A stretch of DNA of 64,000 bases. Origin: WTGJ01 sp965237765. GTDB taxonomy: Bacteria > Chloroflexota > Anaerolineae > Aggregatilineales > Phototrophicaceae. Shown here in pieces: positions 62,689 through 64,000 of the stretch (positions are counted from its first letter, which is position 1; each line of letters begins with the position of its first letter). The position numbers and the translations under genes were made by a program. Under the pieces are notes generated by a model. The model saw only the letters and a program-made list of their open reading frames with translations. It had not been told where the DNA came from and did not search any database. Location of the stretch: positions 434,001-498,000 of the forward strand of contig OZ250157.1 of NCBI GenBank assembly GCA_965237765.1, read 5' to 3'.

Positions 62689-63141
62689 TTAACCTTCGCT
62701 GCGCCGCAGGTGGATGGGCTTACGTCCTTCCCAACGGATGTGCTCCGCCAGGCGGCGCAGCTCTTCTTGCCCACTCACGAAATTCGCGAATAGGTTCACA
62801 GGAACCAGGCCATCGAGCATCTTAGGCCCCGTGTTGCGATCATAAAAGAACATCAGCTCGCTGAAATCTCGCTCCACATCGATGAAATCCTGCGCGTGCA
62901 GGGAAGCGAATCCCAACTCCCAGGGCAGGCAGGTTGTCGTCGCGTTTTCGCGTTCCAGCGGGTGAAAACCCGGCAAGATGAGCGCCAATTCCGCCCCCGA
63001 ATAGGCGGCGTGGTGAAGATGCACATCGAGCGGGAGCAGATCCCATACCAGGGCACAGGTCCGCGGCGCGCGCTCATCCCAGAGCTTTGCCCTCGCCACG
63101 AAACCTTCCGCTGCCGAGTGAAATTCGATAAAGCGTTGCAT
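62689..63141 (-). CDS. DUF3830-like protein
   Basis: A 150-residue soluble protein. The pattern RFIEFHSAAEGFVARAKLWDERAPRTCALVWDLLPL, then HHAAYSGAELALILPG and ENATTTCLPWELG, and later FFYDRNTGP resembles the DUF3830 family, thought to have a cyclophilin-like fold and often found beside amidohydrolase or creatininase-type genes. Function is unknown. An AGGAGG site lies seven bases before the ATG at 63141. The gene follows the amidohydrolase by 11 bases and is likely cotranscribed. The frame is open upstream to 63645 only as a shadow of that gene. Confidence 0.65.
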   Translation of the reverse strand: MQRFIEFHSAAEGFVARAKLWDERAPRTCALVWDLLPLDVHLHHAAYSGAELALILPGFHPLERENATTTCLPWELGFASLHAQDFIDVERDFSELMFFYDRNTGPKMLDGLVPVNLFANFVSGQEELRRLAEHIRWEGRKPIHLRRSEG

Positions 63142-63152
63142 GCCAAACCTCC

Positions 63153-63995
63153 TCAATGAATGGTGTAAAGACGACGCGCGTTTTCCCCTAGTATCAGGGC
63201 ACGCTCTTCGCGGCTGAGCGTCGCCAGGCAATCGCGCAAGGCCGCAGCGTGGCGCGCGTATGGCCCTGCCAACGTGGCAACTGGCCAATCCGTCCCCGCG
63301 AGCAAGCGCCGCGGCCCCAACCGCTCCAGCAGACGATCGACGAACGGTTGAATATCCGCCGCCGTCCAATCCCGCCAGCGCTCTGACGGCAAGAGGGCCA
63401 TGAAACCGCTCAGCTTGACATATACCTGTGGCAACGGCGAGATTTGACGCAACATCAAATCCCAGGCGGTCATGCTCTCGGCGGTCGGTTTGCCGAAATG
63501 ATTGATCACCAGCCTCAACTTCGGCATAGCGCGCGCCAAGGCGACCATCGGCTGCCAATGCTCCGTCCCCATTAGCAACTCGAAAAGCAGCCCGCGCCGC
63601 GCCAATTCGCTCAAGCCGTGGCGTATCGATGCCTGTCCGAGCCAATCGCTCGGCTTGCCCTCCAACGGGTCGCGGATACCGCGAAAGAGCGGGCGCGAAC
63701 AGAGGCGATCGAGGCGCGTGGCCAGACGCTCGGAGCCCAAATCAACCCAACCGATCACCGCGCCGACGCATTCTTCCCGATCCGCCAGCTCCAACAACTC
63801 GTCGTTATGCGCGTCATCTTGCGCCAATTGGATGAGCACGGCCCGCACGATGCCCGCTTCGGCCAAACAGGCGCTCAAATCAGCCGGAACGAAATCGCGC
63901 AGCAAGGGTCGCAATTCGGGCGGGCGACCATAATTCTCGTACACCGCGTCATATTGCGAGCGGCGCCAGAGGTGTACGTGCGCATCGACGAGCAT
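63153..63995 (-). CDS. Amidohydrolase 2 family metal-dependent hydrolase
   Basis: A 280-residue TIM-barrel hydrolase, complete if the ATG at 63995 (five bases from the window end) is the true start. Metal and catalytic motifs are VDAHVHLWRR (HxH), LRLVINHFGKP (His), and RLLAGTDWPVATLAGPY (Asp), closing with ILGENARRLYTIH. This arrangement is typical of lactonases such as L-fuconolactonase and of decarboxylase-like amidohydrolases. With the adjacent DUF3830-like gene it forms a two-gene minus-strand unit. The substrate is not predictable. Confidence 0.9.
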   Translation of the reverse strand: MLVDAHVHLWRRSQYDAVYENYGRPPELRPLLRDFVPADLSACLAEAGIVRAVLIQLAQDDAHNDELLELADREECVGAVIGWVDLGSERLATRLDRLCSRPLFRGIRDPLEGKPSDWLGQASIRHGLSELARRGLLFELLMGTEHWQPMVALARAMPKLRLVINHFGKPTAESMTAWDLMLRQISPLPQVYVKLSGFMALLPSERWRDWTAADIQPFVDRLLERLGPRRLLAGTDWPVATLAGPYARHAAALRDCLATLSREERALILGENARRLYTIH

Positions 63996-64000
63996 CGTCG

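Noticed and set aside
62683..62694. A perfect 12-base palindrome GGTTAATTAACC between glnK and the DUF3830-like gene.
   Set aside because: It overlaps the DUF3830-like stop codon, has no loop and no T-tract, and short AT-centred palindromes arise by chance.
63142..63645. An N-terminal extension of the DUF3830-like protein.
   Set aside because: It overlaps the amidohydrolase in another frame; a strong ribosome site marks 63141 as the start.

Overview
The window is chromosomal DNA of a GC-rich bacterium (roughly 60% by eye), probably a member of the Chloroflexota (Anaerolineae/Caldilineae-like). This is an inference. It rests on the caa3-type cytochrome oxidase operon, DUF3352 and flippase-like membrane proteins, no LPS genes, many sugar/peptide ABC transporters, ATGA-coupled operons and several starts lying 7-8 nt after a -10 box. 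No 16S rRNA or marker protein is present to prove it.

Layout. 0-3.2 kb: end of a haem-copper oxidase operon (subunit I, a divergent subunit III, an unknown 4-TM protein, subunit III, subunit IV). 3.2-7.7 kb: a tightly coupled Mn/Zn/Fe ABC importer on the minus strand behind a DtxR-like palindrome; both permeases carry C-terminal winged-helix tails and one has a six-cysteine insert. 7.7-24.4 kb: housekeeping and accessory genes (uracil-DNA glycosylase-like, GNAT, flippase-like, sulfite-oxidase-like, DUF3352, sulfurtransferase, CPBP protease, a GT9-WecG fusion, LutC, M20, S9 and M81 hydrolases, glycerol-3-phosphate dehydrogenase plus acyltransferase). 24.5-30.5 kb: a cell-surface glycan module (TagO/WecA-like, epimerase, two GT4 enzymes) and a trehalose synthase-like GH13. 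30.6-34.9 kb: a sugar ABC importer without its ATPase. 35-45 kb: GT4, a 1345-residue kinase-like membrane protein, a ferredoxin, a class A PBP, CoaE and tRNA-Ala(CGC).

45.1-49.4 kb, immediately 3' of the tRNA, is a lower-GC patch of amidase and serine hydrolase genes flanked by broken pieces of peptide permeases and an RpiR regulator. It looks like a decayed or rearranged island. 49.5-53.9 kb: an SsuABC/THI5-like importer with amidohydrolase and PfkB kinase; the permease has an internal amber codon, is fused out of frame to a signal-less binding protein, and the amidohydrolase has a frameshift. 53.9-60.7 kb: nitrilase, DppABC-type importer (no ATPases), M20 peptidase and Gfo/Idh oxidoreductase, a likely catabolic block. 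60.8-62.6 kb: amt (two frameshifts) and an atypical P-II protein. 62.7-64 kb: a DUF3830-like protein and an amidohydrolase.

Three frameshifts (amt twice, amidohydrolase once) are each explained by loss of one base in a short homopolymer, so sequencing error must be excluded before calling these genes dead. The strongest candidates for new biology are the cysteine-rich metal permease, the degenerate kinase-like giant, the GT9-WecG fusion and the P-II protein with altered nucleotide-binding residues.
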